Source: JALZUE01 sp051251725
Lineage (GTDB): Bacteria; Pseudomonadota; Gammaproteobacteria; Enterobacterales; Alteromonadaceae
Direction: 5' to 3'
Length of the DNA: 64,000 nt
Assembly: GCA_051251725.1 (NCBI GenBank)
Contig: JBPOFN010000002.1
Location: 1-64,000, forward strand
Below the pieces are notes generated by a model. It had not been told where the DNA came from and searched no databases. It was given only the letters and a program-made list of their open reading frames with translations. Both the position numbers and the translations under genes were made by a program. Shown one piece after another: positions 63,602 through 64,000 of the stretch (the stretch's first letter is position 1; every line of letters begins with the position of its first letter).

Positions 63602-64000
63602 CTACTCTAACTCAAGGGTGTCGAAAGCCTCTCTCGCAATATTTCGCCACTTCTTTTTTGCTTCATTTTCTAATGAATTGTATGACACTAATAATAGTTT
63701 TCCATTTAACGGAATACCGTAAATAATATTATAGCTATCTGATCTTACTGATTTATTTTCAAATTCAAGAATGAAAACTTTTGTTTCGAATTTATTGATT
63801 ACTTTATCTTTTGACCAATTAGCATCAGGAAATCCCTTATGGTATTTAGCTGAAATCGCCTTATGAATTTGTTTTATCGTTTTGACATCAGCATCAATAT
63901 TGGTCTGTTGAAAAGTAAACTTTGCCAAACCAGATTTGTTATCCAAAACAACTTTACCTTGCGTTTCTTCTTTAATTTTAACTGTGCTCGGAAAATCGAT
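63602..64000 (-). CDS. Unknown protein, N-terminus cut by window edge
   Basis: The frame is open through the right window edge; an internal TTG at 63946 is not needed as a start. The visible 132 residues end VLDNKSGLAKFTFQ..., IHKAISAKYHKGFPDANW, SYNIIYGIPLNGKLLLVSYN, KKKWRNIAREAFDTLELE. It looks like the C-terminal part of a small mixed alpha/beta protein; the family is not recognised. It has its own terminator. Confidence 0.6.
   Translation of the reverse strand: MDFPSTVKIKEETQGKVVLDNKSGLAKFTFQQTNIDADVKTIKQIHKAISAKYHKGFPDANWSKDKVINKFETKVFILEFENKSVRSDSYNIIYGIPLNGKLLLVSYNSLENEAKKKWRNIAREAFDTLELE

Overview
The window reads as the chromosome of a marine gammaproteobacterium of the order Alteromonadales, most likely Colwelliaceae (Colwellia/Thalassotalea-like). 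I base this on AT-rich DNA, on housekeeping gene order (pdxB-asd-fimV; dnaJ-dnaK-grpE-nadK...recN-bamE-rnfH-ratA-smpB-ssrA; mnmC-yfcL-epmC), on a tmRNA tag ANDETFALAA, and on TonB-receptor-based polysaccharide genes. The genus is an inference; no 16S or tRNA gene is present.

Layout. 1-4.2 kb: a truncated fimV with acidic repeats, asd and pdxB (all minus). 4.4-9.9 kb: a GH50 agarase-like lipoprotein, a CadC-type membrane regulator and a divergent orphan periplasmic binding protein that seems to start at ATT. 10.3-20.5 kb: fabB with a 20-bp operator-like palindrome, mnmC, yfcL, an ATP-NAD kinase-family gene, epmC, nhaA, an Lrp regulator, an exported unknown and an ABC exporter. 20.7-25.9 kb: dnaJ, dnaK, grpE (clear sigma-32 promoters before dnaK and grpE) and divergent nadK. 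26.1-31.7 kb: a four-gene block (ThDP enzyme, TonB receptor, two citrate-synthase-fold proteins) that interrupts the usual nadK-recN adjacency. 32.1-36.2 kb: recN with a LexA box, bamE, rnfH, ratA, smpB and ssrA. 36.3-46.5 kb: a YgjP-like metallopeptidase, an RND pump, a solute-binding protein, truC, DUF3549/DUF3301 proteins, an unknown membrane-anchored protein and recR.

46.7-63.4 kb is an alginate-use locus: TonB receptor, PL6 alginate lyase, KdgF cupin, MFS importer, decayed kdgK, eda, then fba and fbp, with a divergent GntR/FadR-type regulator and an SDR-type DEH reductase. Upstream on the same strand is a lipoprotein with three near-identical 213-residue domains. The pathway can be followed from outer-membrane uptake and lyase cleavage, through import, KdgF ring opening and DEH reduction, to KDPG aldolase. 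The kinase step is missing because kdgK survives only as a fragment with stops, a frameshift and a deletion. fba and fbp directly after eda would send aldolase-derived triose into gluconeogenesis.

The main items for a second look are the ThDP/citrate-synthase-like/TonB island between nadK and recN, the kdgK pseudogene, the 639-bp triplication in the lipoprotein gene, a 7-bp tandem array between the regulator and DEH reductase genes, shared operator-like motifs in the alginate locus, and the ATT-start binding protein.
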